This document shows, piece after piece, positions 42,615 to 51,176 of a stretch of DNA of 64,000 nt. Both the position numbers and the translations under genes were made by a program. The first letter of the stretch is position 1, and every line of letters begins with the position of its first letter. The notes beneath the pieces are model-generated. The model searched no databases. It was given only the letters and a program-made list of their open reading frames with translations, and was not told the origin of the DNA. This DNA is from an uncultured Candidatus Melainabacteria bacterium (GTDB lineage Bacteria > Cyanobacteriota > Vampirovibrionia > Gastranaerophilales > Gastranaerophilaceae), in NCBI GenBank assembly GCA_934754515.1, contig CAKVIG010000010.1, forward strand, positions 18,044 through 82,043, in the 5' to 3' direction.

Positions 42615-44459
42615 ATGTGCGGAATTGTTGGTTACGTTGGAAATAAAACAGCTGTTGATATTCTTTTAGAAGGTTTAACAAGTCTTGAATATAGAGGTTA
42701 CGACTCATCAGGAATTGCGGTTAACGTAGAAGGCAAAGTTGAACTTTATAAAGCTGCAGGTAAATTACAAAATCTTAAAGATATTGTTGAAAAAAATTAC
42801 GCAGAAATTTCTAAATCAACAATCGGTATAGGTCATATTCGTTGGGCAACACACGGTGCGCCAACAGTTGAAAACGCACACCCACATTCTTGTAATTGTG
42901 GAAAGGTAGCGGTTGTTCACAATGGTATTATTGAAAATTACAAAGAATTAAGAGCAAAATTAGAAGCTAAAGGTTGCACATTCCGTTCTCAAACCGATAC
43001 AGAAACAGTTGCGCATTTAGTAGCTACAAAATATGGTGAAACTCACGATTTAACAGAAGCAGTAAGACTTGCTACAAAAGAAATTGAAGGTGCTTATGCT
43101 CTTTGTGTTATTCATCAAGATGTACCAAATACAATTGTTGCGACAAGAAGAAATGCACCACTTGTTGTTGGTTTAGGTGAAGGTGAAAACTTTGTAGCAT
43201 CTGACGTTCCTGCATTAATCCAATATACAAAAAAAGCAATGTACTTAGATGACAATCAAATCGTGACATTAAAACCTGATTCTTACAAGGTTATTGATAT
43301 TGACAAAAATCCATTGACTTTAAAAGTAGAAACTCTTCCTTGGGAACCTGTAGCATTAAGCAAAATGGGTTATAAGCACTTCATGCTTAAAGAAATTCAT
43401 GAACAACCTGATGTTGTTAGAAATGTGCTTTCAGGAAAACTTCATGCAATGGATGAGGATATCATTTTAAAAGAAGTTACTTTAGATAAAGATAAATTAA
43501 AAAACTTGAGCCGTATTCAGATAGTTGCTTGCGGAACATCTTTGCATGCTGCAATGGTTGGTAAATATTTAATCGAAGATTTCTGCGGAATTCCTGTTGA
43601 CGTTGAACCTTCTAGTGAATATATTTACAGAAAAACAATTACAGATAAAAATACGCTTGTAATTGGCGTTTCTCAATCAGGTGAAACAGCTGATACGATT
43701 ACTGCTGTAAGACAAGCAAAAAATAAAGGTTCACATATTTTAATTGTAACTAACCGACCTGATTCAACAATGGCAAGAGAAGCAGATAGCTTAGTTCCGG
43801 TGAACGCAGGTATAGAGGTTTCTGTTGCGGCTACAAAATCATATATGGCACAGTTGATTTCGTTCTACTTGTTGGCGATTTATATGGCAGAAGTTAAGAA
43901 TTCTATGCCAAAAGAAGAATTAGTTAACTTGAAACATGAATTAATTGTTCTTCCACAAAAAATAGAGAAAATTTTAGCGCATACAGATGATGTTCAAAAA
44001 TGCGCAAGAGCGTTCTCCAGCGCAAAAGACTTTATCTTTATAGCAAGAGGAATTAATTTCCCAACAGCTTTGGAAGGTGCTTTAAAACTTAAAGAAATCA
44101 GTTATATTAACGCCACAGGTTACACTGCAGGTGAATTAAAACATGGCCCTATTGCAATGTTGGATGAATCTATGCCTGTGCTTTCAATCTTAATGTCAGG
44201 CAAAGTATTTGATAAAATCATGTCAAATTCAGAAGAAGCAAAAGCTCGTAACGCAAGAATGATTGCACTTACAGATTGTACAGATTCAAAAATGGAAGAA
44301 CTTTTTGATTGCATAATAAGAGTCCCTGAAGTTTCAGAAATCTTGTCACCAGCACTTGCAATCGTTCCATTGCAGTTGTTGGCTTATTATATTGCAGAAT
44401 TTTTGGGTAAAGACGTTGATCAGCCTAGAAATTTGGCAAAATCTGTGACGGTTGAATAA
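42615..44459 (+). CDS. glmS: Glutamine-fructose-6-phosphate aminotransferase
   Basis: GlmS makes glucosamine-6-phosphate, the first step to UDP-GlcNAc for peptidoglycan. The 614 residues are full length. The N-terminal glutaminase starts MCGIVGYVGN with the nucleophilic Cys2, followed by GHIRWATHGAP and ENAHPHS. Two SIS isomerase domains follow (about 290-420 and 460-600), with CGTSLHAAMVGKYL and VSQSGETADTITA, and the C-terminal DQPRNLAKSVTVE. AGGA precedes the ATG. No glmS ribozyme signature was found in the leader. Confidence 0.98.
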   Translation: MCGIVGYVGNKTAVDILLEGLTSLEYRGYDSSGIAVNVEGKVELYKAAGKLQNLKDIVEKNYAEISKSTIGIGHIRWATHGAPTVENAHPHSCNCGKVAVVHNGIIENYKELRAKLEAKGCTFRSQTDTETVAHLVATKYGETHDLTEAVRLATKEIEGAYALCVIHQDVPNTIVATRRNAPLVVGLGEGENFVASDVPALIQYTKKAMYLDDNQIVTLKPDSYKVIDIDKNPLTLKVETLPWEPVALSKMGYKHFMLKEIHEQPDVVRNVLSGKLHAMDEDIILKEVTLDKDKLKNLSRIQIVACGTSLHAAMVGKYLIEDFCGIPVDVEPSSEYIYRKTITDKNTLVIGVSQSGETADTITAVRQAKNKGSHILIVTNRPDSTMAREADSLVPVNAGIEVSVAATKSYMAQLISFYLLAIYMAEVKNSMPKEELVNLKHELIVLPQKIEKILAHTDDVQKCARAFSSAKDFIFIARGINFPTALEGALKLKEISYINATGYTAGELKHGPIAMLDESMPVLSILMSGKVFDKIMSNSEEAKARNARMIALTDCTDSKMEELFDCIIRVPEVSEILSPALAIVPLQLLAYYIAEFLGKDVDQPRNLAKSVTVE

Positions 44460-44493
44460 ATGGAAAATTGAAAATGGAAAGTGGAAAATTATT
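44460..44493 (+). repeat. GGAAAATGG-type repeat
   Basis: TGGAAAATTGAAAATGGAAA followed by GTGGAAAATT, directly after the glmS stop. Confidence 0.65.
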
Positions 44494-44523
44494 AATTTCG
44501 CTTCGCTCATAAAGTATAGAAAT

Positions 44524-44545
44524 GTAGGGTGCAATTTTTTGCACC
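44524..44545 (+). repeat. REP-like hairpin, GGTGCAA family
   Basis: A GTAG head and GGTGCAA/TTGCACC arms, the same sequence as the inverted pair at 22004-22110. Confidence 0.8.
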
Positions 44546-44565
44546 AATAACTTAAAAAACGGAAA

Positions 44566-44589
44566 GTAGGTTGGGCATTCTTGCCCAAC
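44566..44589 (+). repeat. REP-like hairpin, TTGGGC family
   Basis: A GTAG head, then TTGGGCA-TTCT-TGCCCAA. It lies 20 bases after a GGTGCAA-family copy, so two REP families are side by side. Confidence 0.75.
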
Positions 44590-44609
44590 AATAGTTTTAG
44601 GAAAATTTT

Positions 44610-44774
44610 ATGCAAGTCGTATCGGAAATAGTCGAAATACCAAACAACAATGCGCCAACAGTTGAATACGTCGAATCTGAGTTAACAAAACGCAACATTA
44701 ATCCTCTAAGATGGGCGATTGTACATGTTAGTGATAAAATGTATACAGTAAGTGTTGCGAATTTAAAGGAATAG
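44610..44774 (+). CDS. 54-residue ORF upstream of ahcY
   Basis: A small ORF with AGGA seven bases before the ATG, ending ten bases before the ahcY start. It begins MQVVSEIVEIPNNNAP and ends RWAIVHVSDKMYTVSVANLKE-stop (read in two pieces: RWAIVHVSDKMY, TVSVANLKE). The composition is that of a real soluble protein with an alternating beta pattern in the C-terminal half; it is not a codon-run leader. Its stop region (AGGAAGAAG) supplies the ahcY ribosome site. Family unknown, possibly a small partner co-expressed with ahcY. Confidence 0.6.
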   Translation: MQVVSEIVEIPNNNAPTVEYVESELTKRNINPLRWAIVHVSDKMYTVSVANLKE

Positions 44775-44784
44775 GAAGAAGTTT

Positions 44785-46047
44785 ATGAATTCTACTCAAT
44801 TAAAATGTGATATAAAAGATATAAATTTGGCAGAGCAAGGTAAAAACAATATCGAATGGGCTTTAAAAGACATGCCTGTTCTTAAAAAAATAAGAGATAG
44901 ATTTGTTTTAGAAAAACCGTTTGCAGGATTGAAACTTTCTGCATGCCTGCATATTACGAAAGAAACAGCAGCTTTGTGTACAGTTATGCAAGCAGGCGGG
45001 GCTGATGTTGTTTTAATCGCATCTAATCCTCTTTCAACACAAGATGATGTTGCAGCTGCTCTTGTAAAATATTGGAATATTCCTGTTTTAGGTTATGCAG
45101 GCGAAGCTAAAGATGTTTATCATTCACATATTATGGACGCAATCGGACACAAGCCTGATATCATTATTGATGACGGATGTGACCTTGTAGCAACACTTCA
45201 CGCAAAATGTCCCGAACTTGCAAGCCATATTATCGGCGCGACAGAAGAAACAACAACGGGTATTGTAAGACTTGAAGCTCTTGAAAAACAAGGTGAATTA
45301 AGATTCCCAACAATTGGTGTTAATACAAGTTTAACAAAACACTTGTATGATAACCGTTATGGTACAGGTCAAACTGCTATGGACGGCATTATGAGAGCAA
45401 CAAATGTTCTTATTGCAGGTAAGACTGTTGTAATCTCAGGTTATGGTTGGTGCGGACGCGGTTGCGCGTTGAGAGCAAAAGCTTTGGGCGGAAACGTTAT
45501 TGTTTGCGAAGTTGACCCTCTAAAAGCTTTAGAAGCTGCAATGGAGGGCTATAGAGTCATGCCGATAGCAGAAGCGGCTAAAGAAGGTGATATTTTCTTA
45601 ACTGTAACAGGTGATAAGCACGTAATTGATGTTGAACACATGATGAACATGAAAGACGGTGCTTTTGTAAGTAATGCAGGTCACTTTGATAGAGAAGTGA
45701 ACGTCGAAGGTTTAAAATCTAAAGCTGCTGAAATCAAGAGAATAAGACCATTTTTGGATGAATACAAATTGGTAAACGGCAAGTCAATTTACGTTTTAGC
45801 GGAAGGCGGACTTGTGAACCTTGCTGCTGCGGAAGGTCATCCGGCATCAGTTATGGATATGAGTTTTGCAAACCAAGCGTTGGGTATTGAATTTCTTGTA
45901 AAAAATAAAGGTAAATTAGAAAACAAACTTTATACTCTTCCTAAGCATGTTGATGAAGATATCGCGAGATTGAAACTTGAGTCTATGGGTATCGAAATTG
46001 ACAGCTTGACGGAAGAGCAAGAAGAATATCTAAACAGTTGGAAATAA
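44785..46047 (+). CDS. ahcY: Adenosylhomocysteinase
   Basis: AhcY reversibly splits S-adenosylhomocysteine to adenosine and homocysteine, restoring the methyl cycle. The 420 residues match the shorter (about 405-425) class of bacteria and archaea. Key stretches are LKLSACLHITKETAALC near the substrate site, DDGCDLVATLH, GATEETTTGIVRL, the NAD-binding VVISGYGWCGRGCALRAKAL and SNAGHFDREV. The C-terminal Lys/Tyr tail common in the longer class is absent. Possibly co-transcribed with the 54-residue ORF. Confidence 0.96.
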   Translation: MNSTQLKCDIKDINLAEQGKNNIEWALKDMPVLKKIRDRFVLEKPFAGLKLSACLHITKETAALCTVMQAGGADVVLIASNPLSTQDDVAAALVKYWNIPVLGYAGEAKDVYHSHIMDAIGHKPDIIIDDGCDLVATLHAKCPELASHIIGATEETTTGIVRLEALEKQGELRFPTIGVNTSLTKHLYDNRYGTGQTAMDGIMRATNVLIAGKTVVISGYGWCGRGCALRAKALGGNVIVCEVDPLKALEAAMEGYRVMPIAEAAKEGDIFLTVTGDKHVIDVEHMMNMKDGAFVSNAGHFDREVNVEGLKSKAAEIKRIRPFLDEYKLVNGKSIYVLAEGGLVNLAAAEGHPASVMDMSFANQALGIEFLVKNKGKLENKLYTLPKHVDEDIARLKLESMGIEIDSLTEEQEEYLNSWK

Positions 46048-46054
46048 GAATTTT

Positions 46055-46090
46055 ATATAGCAAGAAAGTTGTAAAATTTTCTTGCTATAT
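46055..46090 (+). terminator. Hairpin after ahcY
   Basis: ATATAGCAAGAAA (46055-46067) with its complement at 46078-46090. The T tract lies within the stem rather than after it, so this is a probable rather than certain terminator. Confidence 0.55.
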
Positions 46091-46199
46091 CTTTAAGAAT
46101 TGTAAATAATACTAGCAAAAATTATTTTTTCAGGTTTTTATGTTGATGTAAATAATAGAAAGCTATGAAAATAAAATATAAATATATGAAAGGCAAGAT

Positions 46200-46742
46200 A
46201 TGCAAATCTCAAAAATTACTCAACCAATGTTTACAAAAGCTCCAATAATGTTTAAATCAGAAATAGCACCCCAAGCAGAACCTGTTGAAAATAAAGAATT
46301 ACCAACTGCTGAAAATTACGGTCGCGCAATGGTAAATTTTAAAGGAGCAGGTGTTGTTCCTCGCAGAATTCTCTGTTTGCAAGATAAAGCGTTAATGGAA
46401 ACTTTAAGTGATACGCTTGCATTAACAAAAGAAAAAGCTTTAAAGTTAAGAAAAGAGTTTAAGATTTTTTTAACAGAAAACAATTATCGTTCTTTAAATG
46501 ATGTAGAATTCCAAAAAGGTGATGATGGATTTATAGAAGAATGCGAATTTGTAGGAAAACTTACGGACAGACTTTCTAAGAAAATTGGATTAAATGAATC
46601 TCAAGAGGATGCTTTAAATATGGAATTGGTTAAGAGAATGGATGAAAAAAATAATTATGTTCCGGGTGGAAAAGCTTATTTAAAAGAAATGAACGTGCTG
46701 GATGAATCTCTGAAAAAAAATTATCAAAAAATATCTGTATAA
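46200..46742 (+). CDS. Lineage-specific protein of unknown function
   Basis: A 180-residue soluble protein. The polar N-terminus (MQISKITQPMFTKAPIMFK, later AMVNFKGAG) lacks a signal peptide; the C-terminal two thirds are helical and charged (TLALTKEKALKLRKEFKIFL, GLNESQEDALNMELVKRM). AAAGGCAAG precedes the ATG. It is monocistronic with its own terminator. The N-terminal F-K-x strings resemble those of other lineage-specific proteins here. Function unknown. Confidence 0.65.
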   Translation: MQISKITQPMFTKAPIMFKSEIAPQAEPVENKELPTAENYGRAMVNFKGAGVVPRRILCLQDKALMETLSDTLALTKEKALKLRKEFKIFLTENNYRSLNDVEFQKGDDGFIEECEFVGKLTDRLSKKIGLNESQEDALNMELVKRMDEKNNYVPGGKAYLKEMNVLDESLKKNYQKISV

Positions 46743-46743
46743 T

Positions 46744-46776
46744 AAAAAAAATCGGCTTTTAAAGCCGATTTTTTTT
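46744..46776. terminator. Bidirectional terminator
   Basis: AATCGGCTTT/AAAGCCGATT with A and T tracts on the two sides, between convergent genes; its right edge overlaps the stop codon of the minus-strand gene at 46775. Confidence 0.85.
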
Positions 46777-47551
46777 ATTTGATATAACTTTCAACATCTT
46801 CCGTTTTTATTTTTATATGTCCTTCAGAATTTATGTATAAAGGAATGATTATATCATCACCATAACCTGAATTTACCGCAACTTGGCATTCACCCTTATC
46901 TTTACAATCTCCTGATGCTGAAAATTTCCACGTTGAACCATCGCTCGCTTGAATTTCTGAATCGCTTACAGATGTTACATTCATGTGCTCTGCAAAACAT
47001 TTAGCTAAACTTTCAGGTTGGCATTTTGTATCCATTGCTTCACCCATCAAAGCGACTTGCATTGCTGTTGAAATTTCTTTTTTTATCATTGTTTCATTTC
47101 TTGAACTATCAGTATTTGACATTAAAATCGGTAACGTAGTCGCTAGAATTATACAAGGTATAAGAATTGCTAATATGATTTCCAGTATAAGACCTGCAAT
47201 TGCCCATTTTTTCTGCACCTTATGAAATTCTTCAATACTGTTCCATCTTTTATTTTGCCAAGCCCATTTGTTACCGTTTATGCCAAACCAAATCATAACG
47301 CCAAGCTGAACAATAATACCAAGAATCGGAATAATTCCTAATATTGCAATTGGGAATATGATTAATGTTATATAGCTTCTGTTTCCAAGACCCCAAATCC
47401 AAGACAATAAACAAGCACCCCAGTTAAATCTCTTAGCTATAATATCCAGAACAGGAGAATCTTTTCCCGCACCTGAGTTATTCGTAAGTGAGCTATTTGC
47501 ACCGGGTATTGCTTTTGCTTGTTGCGGTTTGTTAAATCCGTTAATTTCCAT
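46775..47551 (-). CDS. Membrane protein with DUF2628-like segment and pilin-like tail
   Basis: A 258-residue protein. Residues about 40-105 (FNWGACLLSWIWGLGNRSYITL, GINGNKWAWQNKRW) are a DUF2628-like membrane module, repeated in the neighbouring gene. A further hydrophobic stretch (about 118-145) is followed by an extracytoplasmic domain with two Cys pairs (TKCQPESLAKC; GDCKDKGEC) and a pseudopilin-like beginning (TMIKKEISTAMQVALMGEAM). AGAGAGAAG precedes the ATG. It probably follows the gene at 47569 in one operon (17-base gap). Function unknown. Confidence 0.65.
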   Translation of the reverse strand: MEINGFNKPQQAKAIPGANSSLTNNSGAGKDSPVLDIIAKRFNWGACLLSWIWGLGNRSYITLIIFPIAILGIIPILGIIVQLGVMIWFGINGNKWAWQNKRWNSIEEFHKVQKKWAIAGLILEIILAILIPCIILATTLPILMSNTDSSRNETMIKKEISTAMQVALMGEAMDTKCQPESLAKCFAEHMNVTSVSDSEIQASDGSTWKFSASGDCKDKGECQVAVNSGYGDDIIIPLYINSEGHIKIKTEDVESYIK

Positions 47552-47568
47552 ATCTTCTCTCTTTCTTT

Positions 47569-48744
47569 TTACTTAGTTGGTTTATAAAACTTATATGCTG
47601 TCATAGCACTTTTCAATATATTTTTAGTCGTTGCATTTTCAGAATATAACAAACTTTCATCCATAAAATATTCGCCTAAAAGTTCATTATTTTTTACATT
47701 ATAAATCTTTGTGCGTGAAAGTTCTTCTGTTTTGCTGTAATATCCGTTACTATCAGATTTTTTTCTTTCAGAAGAAGCTAAAGACGCTGCCATATCTAAA
47801 ATATCTTTCTTTTCGCTAAAAGAATATCTTTTCCAATCTTCCGGCAAGACATAAAATTTATTTTCATTCTTTGTAATTTCATGAGATTCAAAATATATAG
47901 ATGAATATTTTTGCATAGAAGAATCAAGTTTTTCTAATGTCGCGGATTTACATTCAGGAGAATTTTTTGTTTCATTGATGCCAATAGCCACTATGCCGAA
48001 TACAACTGCAAAAACAATTACATAAATCAATATTGGTAACACTAAAACCTTATATAATACAAATACAATAGTTTGAGTTTCTTGAGATTTTTTAAATTCT
48101 TCTATATTTTGCCATTTACGATTGTTAGAAGACCATTCATTTCCTTTCATACCAATAAACAACGAATACAAGAATCCCCAAGGTGTCCAGCCTAATAAAA
48201 TTATCCATAAGGTTTGATATGATTTATTCCAAAGTCCCCACAACCAAGTTCCAAAGTATGCACCCCAGTTGAATTCTTTGCGGTAGTCATAAGGATACTT
48301 CCCTGTAATTTCGCCTTTTTTAAGTGCAAGATACAAAATCGCAACAGTGTTTAGAGTTGCAAGTAATATTGCAATCGGACAGGGGAAAATAATTCCAAAA
48401 GCATTAAGAATAAATAAAGCGGAAAAGATTAAATTAATGTCTTTTAAAATTTTGCCGTTGATATCATTTAATCTTCTGTTTGCATTTATACAAACAATGT
48501 AAGAACACAAAATTCCGCCGATTAACGTCCAAAATTTGAGCAATAAAGAAGCTTCCGCCCATACTTTATTAAGGTTTAATATATCTTCGAGTGTACCTAA
48601 ATTTGTTATCAAATATAAATTTAAAGGCAATGAAAAAAATAAAGCAATCATGCCTAAATATATCAGGTTATAACAAAAATCATACCTTCCAATAATACCA
48701 TCAGTGCCGAGAAACTTCGTGTTTAATCTTAATTCATCAATCAT
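47569..48744 (-). CDS. Membrane protein with DUF805-like and DUF2628-like segments
   Basis: A 391-residue protein. The N-terminal part (about 15-150) has the DUF805 plan, GRYDFCYNLIYLGMIALFF and CINANRRLNDINGK. The middle (about 160-215), FNWGAYFGTWLWGLWNKSYQ with GNEWSSNNRKWQNIEEFKK, is the same module as in the next gene. A last membrane helix (about 235-260) precedes an exported C-terminal domain. The shared module suggests a local duplication with different added domains. Function unknown. Confidence 0.65.
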   Translation of the reverse strand: MIDELRLNTKFLGTDGIIGRYDFCYNLIYLGMIALFFSLPLNLYLITNLGTLEDILNLNKVWAEASLLLKFWTLIGGILCSYIVCINANRRLNDINGKILKDINLIFSALFILNAFGIIFPCPIAILLATLNTVAILYLALKKGEITGKYPYDYRKEFNWGAYFGTWLWGLWNKSYQTLWIILLGWTPWGFLYSLFIGMKGNEWSSNNRKWQNIEEFKKSQETQTIVFVLYKVLVLPILIYVIVFAVVFGIVAIGINETKNSPECKSATLEKLDSSMQKYSSIYFESHEITKNENKFYVLPEDWKRYSFSEKKDILDMAASLASSERKKSDSNGYYSKTEELSRTKIYNVKNNELLGEYFMDESLLYSENATTKNILKSAMTAYKFYKPTK

Positions 48745-48882
48745 TATTTTTTATTTCTTTTTAGTATGTTGATTTTATTATAGAGGTATTTTTAAGTTTT
48801 GTAAAGCAAAACTAATATCTATACTTATAGGGTAATTACTTATCAAAAAAGTCAACTTATGGAAGTGTATTTGTATGATAGT

Positions 48883-48915
48883 GATAAAGGTGTGATAATT
48901 TATCACACCTTTATC
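48883..48915. terminator. Hairpin downstream of pflA
   Basis: GATAAAGGTGTGATA (48883-48897) pairs perfectly with 48901-48915. The T tract is weak, so it may be an RNA-stabilising stem or terminator. Confidence 0.5.
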
Positions 48916-48935
48916 TTATTAAAATTATTTTAAAC

Positions 48936-48968
48936 AATTTTCCATTTTCCACTTTCAATTTTCCATTG
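48936..48968 (-). repeat. GGAAAATGG-type repeat
   Basis: Reverse-strand copy (TTTTCCATTTTCCAC then TTTCAATTTTCCATT on the plus strand), between the hairpin and the pflA stop. Confidence 0.65.
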
Positions 48969-48980
48969 GAGTAAGCACCT

Positions 48981-49727
48981 TTATTTATTTCTGTTAGCCT
49001 TATAAGCTTTTAATATAATATTCCTTGCTTTAATAGCTTCCTCATGTGTAAGTGGTGGTACGCCTTTTAGCGGATAATCAATACCTAAGTTTTCGTATTT
49101 AGGTATTGCCATATCATGATATGGTAGAACATCTAACGCTTTAATATTATTCAATGTTGCCAAAAATTCACCCAAACGAGTTAAATATTCTTCTTTATAA
49201 GTGATACCTGGGACAACAACATGTCTTACCCACATTGGCTTTTTGATATCAGAAAGGTAACGAGCGAAATCCAAAATATTCTTGTTAGAATGTTTTGTTA
49301 ATTTTTTGTGTTCTTCATCATCAATGTGTTTGATATCCAAAAGTACAATACTTGTATATTTCATTAATTCATCAACTTTTGCAGTATTGTCTTTGTTAAA
49401 CAAAACGCCAGATGTATCAAGAGCAGTATTAACTCCTTTTTCTGAGAGTTTTTTAAATAATTCTGTTACAAATTCAATTTGCGCCATCGGTTCTCCACCA
49501 GTTACGGTAACTCCACCGGCACAGAATTCTTTAACGCCTTCATATTGTTTAACTATTTCATCAACACTAACTTTATGATTTTCTTTAAAATCCCAAGTGT
49601 CGGGGTTGTGACAGTACTGACAGCGCATAGGGCAACCTTGCGTGAACACTACAAATCTTATCCCCGGACCATCAACGGTTCCGCAGCTTTCTATAGAATG
49701 TAGATTTCCAAATATTTCTTCAGACAT
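48981..49727 (-). CDS. pflA: Pyruvate formate-lyase activating enzyme
   Basis: A 248-residue radical SAM enzyme that installs the glycyl radical on pyruvate formate-lyase, so it implies fermentative anaerobic metabolism. The N-terminus has ESCGTVDGPGIRFVVFTQGC and the cluster motif CPMRCQYCHNPDTW (CxxxCxxC). GGVTVTGGEP is the SAM-binding GGE motif. The length is typical of PflA without an added ferredoxin domain. AGAGG precedes the ATG. pflB is not in the window, and the divergent neighbour is hom. Confidence 0.95.
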   Translation of the reverse strand: MSEEIFGNLHSIESCGTVDGPGIRFVVFTQGCPMRCQYCHNPDTWDFKENHKVSVDEIVKQYEGVKEFCAGGVTVTGGEPMAQIEFVTELFKKLSEKGVNTALDTSGVLFNKDNTAKVDELMKYTSIVLLDIKHIDDEEHKKLTKHSNKNILDFARYLSDIKKPMWVRHVVVPGITYKEEYLTRLGEFLATLNNIKALDVLPYHDMAIPKYENLGIDYPLKGVPPLTHEEAIKARNIILKAYKANRNK

Positions 49728-49864
49728 AATAAATACCTCTTATCCTGATTTATTGTATTACAATGTTGCGCATTATTCTACCCCCTTGTCTTTTTTATTG
49801 GCAGTGATTTTGCTTTTTTTTCATGTTAGACTAGTCGTTATAGTATTAATCGAAGGAGAAGAAT

Positions 49865-51121
49865 ATGAGTAAATTGAGAATCGGTATTATTGGTCTTGGA
49901 ACAGTTGGCTCAGGTGTTTATAAGACCTTACAGGATATGAATGATATCGAGATTGTTAAAATTGCAGTAAAAAATCTTAACAAACCTCGTTCTGTAGAAG
50001 TTCCGACCTCAATGATTACCGATAATCCTTATGATTTAGTTAATGACCCTTCTATTGATGTTGTTGTAGAATTGATTGGCGGTGTTAATCCGGCATGGGA
50101 CTTTATCTCTACAGCAATTAAAAATGGCAAACATATTGTAACTGCAAATAAAGAACTTTTAGCAAAAAAAGGCGAAGAACTTTTTAATTTGGCAGAAGAA
50201 CATAATAGAGTTGTTTTGTACGAAGCCGCTATTGCAGGTGGCATTCCAATTATTATGCCGATTAAAACAATTTTAGCAGGTAACAAAATTAGAAAAATTC
50301 ATGCGATTTTAAACGGTACAACAAATTACATTTTAACAAAAATGGATACTGACGGTGCTTCTTATGAAGATGTTTTAAAAGAAGCGCAGCAATTAGGTTA
50401 CGCAGAAACTGATCCGACAGGTGATGTTGAAGGTTTTGATGCCGCATATAAAATCACAACTCTTGCAACAATTGCATTCAAAAAACGTATCAAGATTGAA
50501 AACGTTTACCGAGAAGGTATTACAAAAGTTCGCAGAGAGGATATGGCAAAGGCGAACGAATTTGGATATAAAATTAAACTTATTGCAACAGCTACGATTG
50601 ATGAAAATGATAACGCAGATGTTCGAGTTCATCCGATGCTTGTTTCAAAAGATTCAATGCTTGCTCACATAGACTATGTTAAAAACGCAATTGCAATCAG
50701 CGGTCACCCGATTGGTGATATTGTGCTTTCAGGTCCGGGAGCGGGCGAATTTCCAACTGCCAGCTCTGTAGTCGGTGATATTTTGTCTATTAAAGCAGAA
50801 TTTGGAAAAACTGACTATATGCTTCCAATGATGAGATGTAATCACCACACGGCAGCAAAACCTGTTAAAATTGAAGATACATTCAACAAATACTATATTT
50901 CAATAACTGCGCCAAATGCGATTGGTATAATTGCTAAAATTGGTACAATTTGTGCAAGCAAAAATATAAGCTTGTCGAGTATTCTTCAAAAAGGCGTTTC
51001 AAGTGATAATACTGCAGATATTACAGTAATTACCGAAAAAGCTCAAGAAAGATTAATAAGAGAAGTTGTAAATGAGTTAAAAGATTGCACTGTTAATAGT
51101 ATAATAAGAGTTGCAGATTAG
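49865..51121 (+). CDS. hom: Homoserine dehydrogenase
   Basis: A 418-residue NAD(P)-dependent enzyme reducing aspartate semialdehyde to homoserine. The Rossmann motif is IGIIGLGTVGSGVYKTL; ELIGGVNPAWDFISTAIKNGKH, HAILNGTTNYIL and GYAETDPTGDVEGFDAAYK are characteristic catalytic blocks. A C-terminal ACT domain (about 345-418, YYISITAPNAIGIIAKIGTIC) should give allosteric control, usually by threonine. AAGGAGAAG precedes the ATG. It is followed by thrC after 55 bases, completing the last steps to threonine. Confidence 0.97.
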   Translation: MSKLRIGIIGLGTVGSGVYKTLQDMNDIEIVKIAVKNLNKPRSVEVPTSMITDNPYDLVNDPSIDVVVELIGGVNPAWDFISTAIKNGKHIVTANKELLAKKGEELFNLAEEHNRVVLYEAAIAGGIPIIMPIKTILAGNKIRKIHAILNGTTNYILTKMDTDGASYEDVLKEAQQLGYAETDPTGDVEGFDAAYKITTLATIAFKKRIKIENVYREGITKVRREDMAKANEFGYKIKLIATATIDENDNADVRVHPMLVSKDSMLAHIDYVKNAIAISGHPIGDIVLSGPGAGEFPTASSVVGDILSIKAEFGKTDYMLPMMRCNHHTAAKPVKIEDTFNKYYISITAPNAIGIIAKIGTICASKNISLSSILQKGVSSDNTADITVITEKAQERLIREVVNELKDCTVNSIIRVAD

Positions 51122-51176
51122 ATAAAATTAATAAAGCTATTTTGTGCTATATTAAAGAAAAAAGAGAGGATTTAAT

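Noticed and set aside
44495..44784. Possible SAH riboswitch before ahcY
   Set aside because: The region is REP elements plus a small ORF; no SAH aptamer pattern was seen.
48855..48930. Short ORF starting ATGGAAGTGTAT
   Set aside because: It reads through a hairpin and a repeat, with no ribosome site or hydrophobic/charge pattern.
49728..49864. Threonine/isoleucine leader peptide before hom
   Set aside because: No short ORF with Thr or Ile codon runs and no terminator pair.
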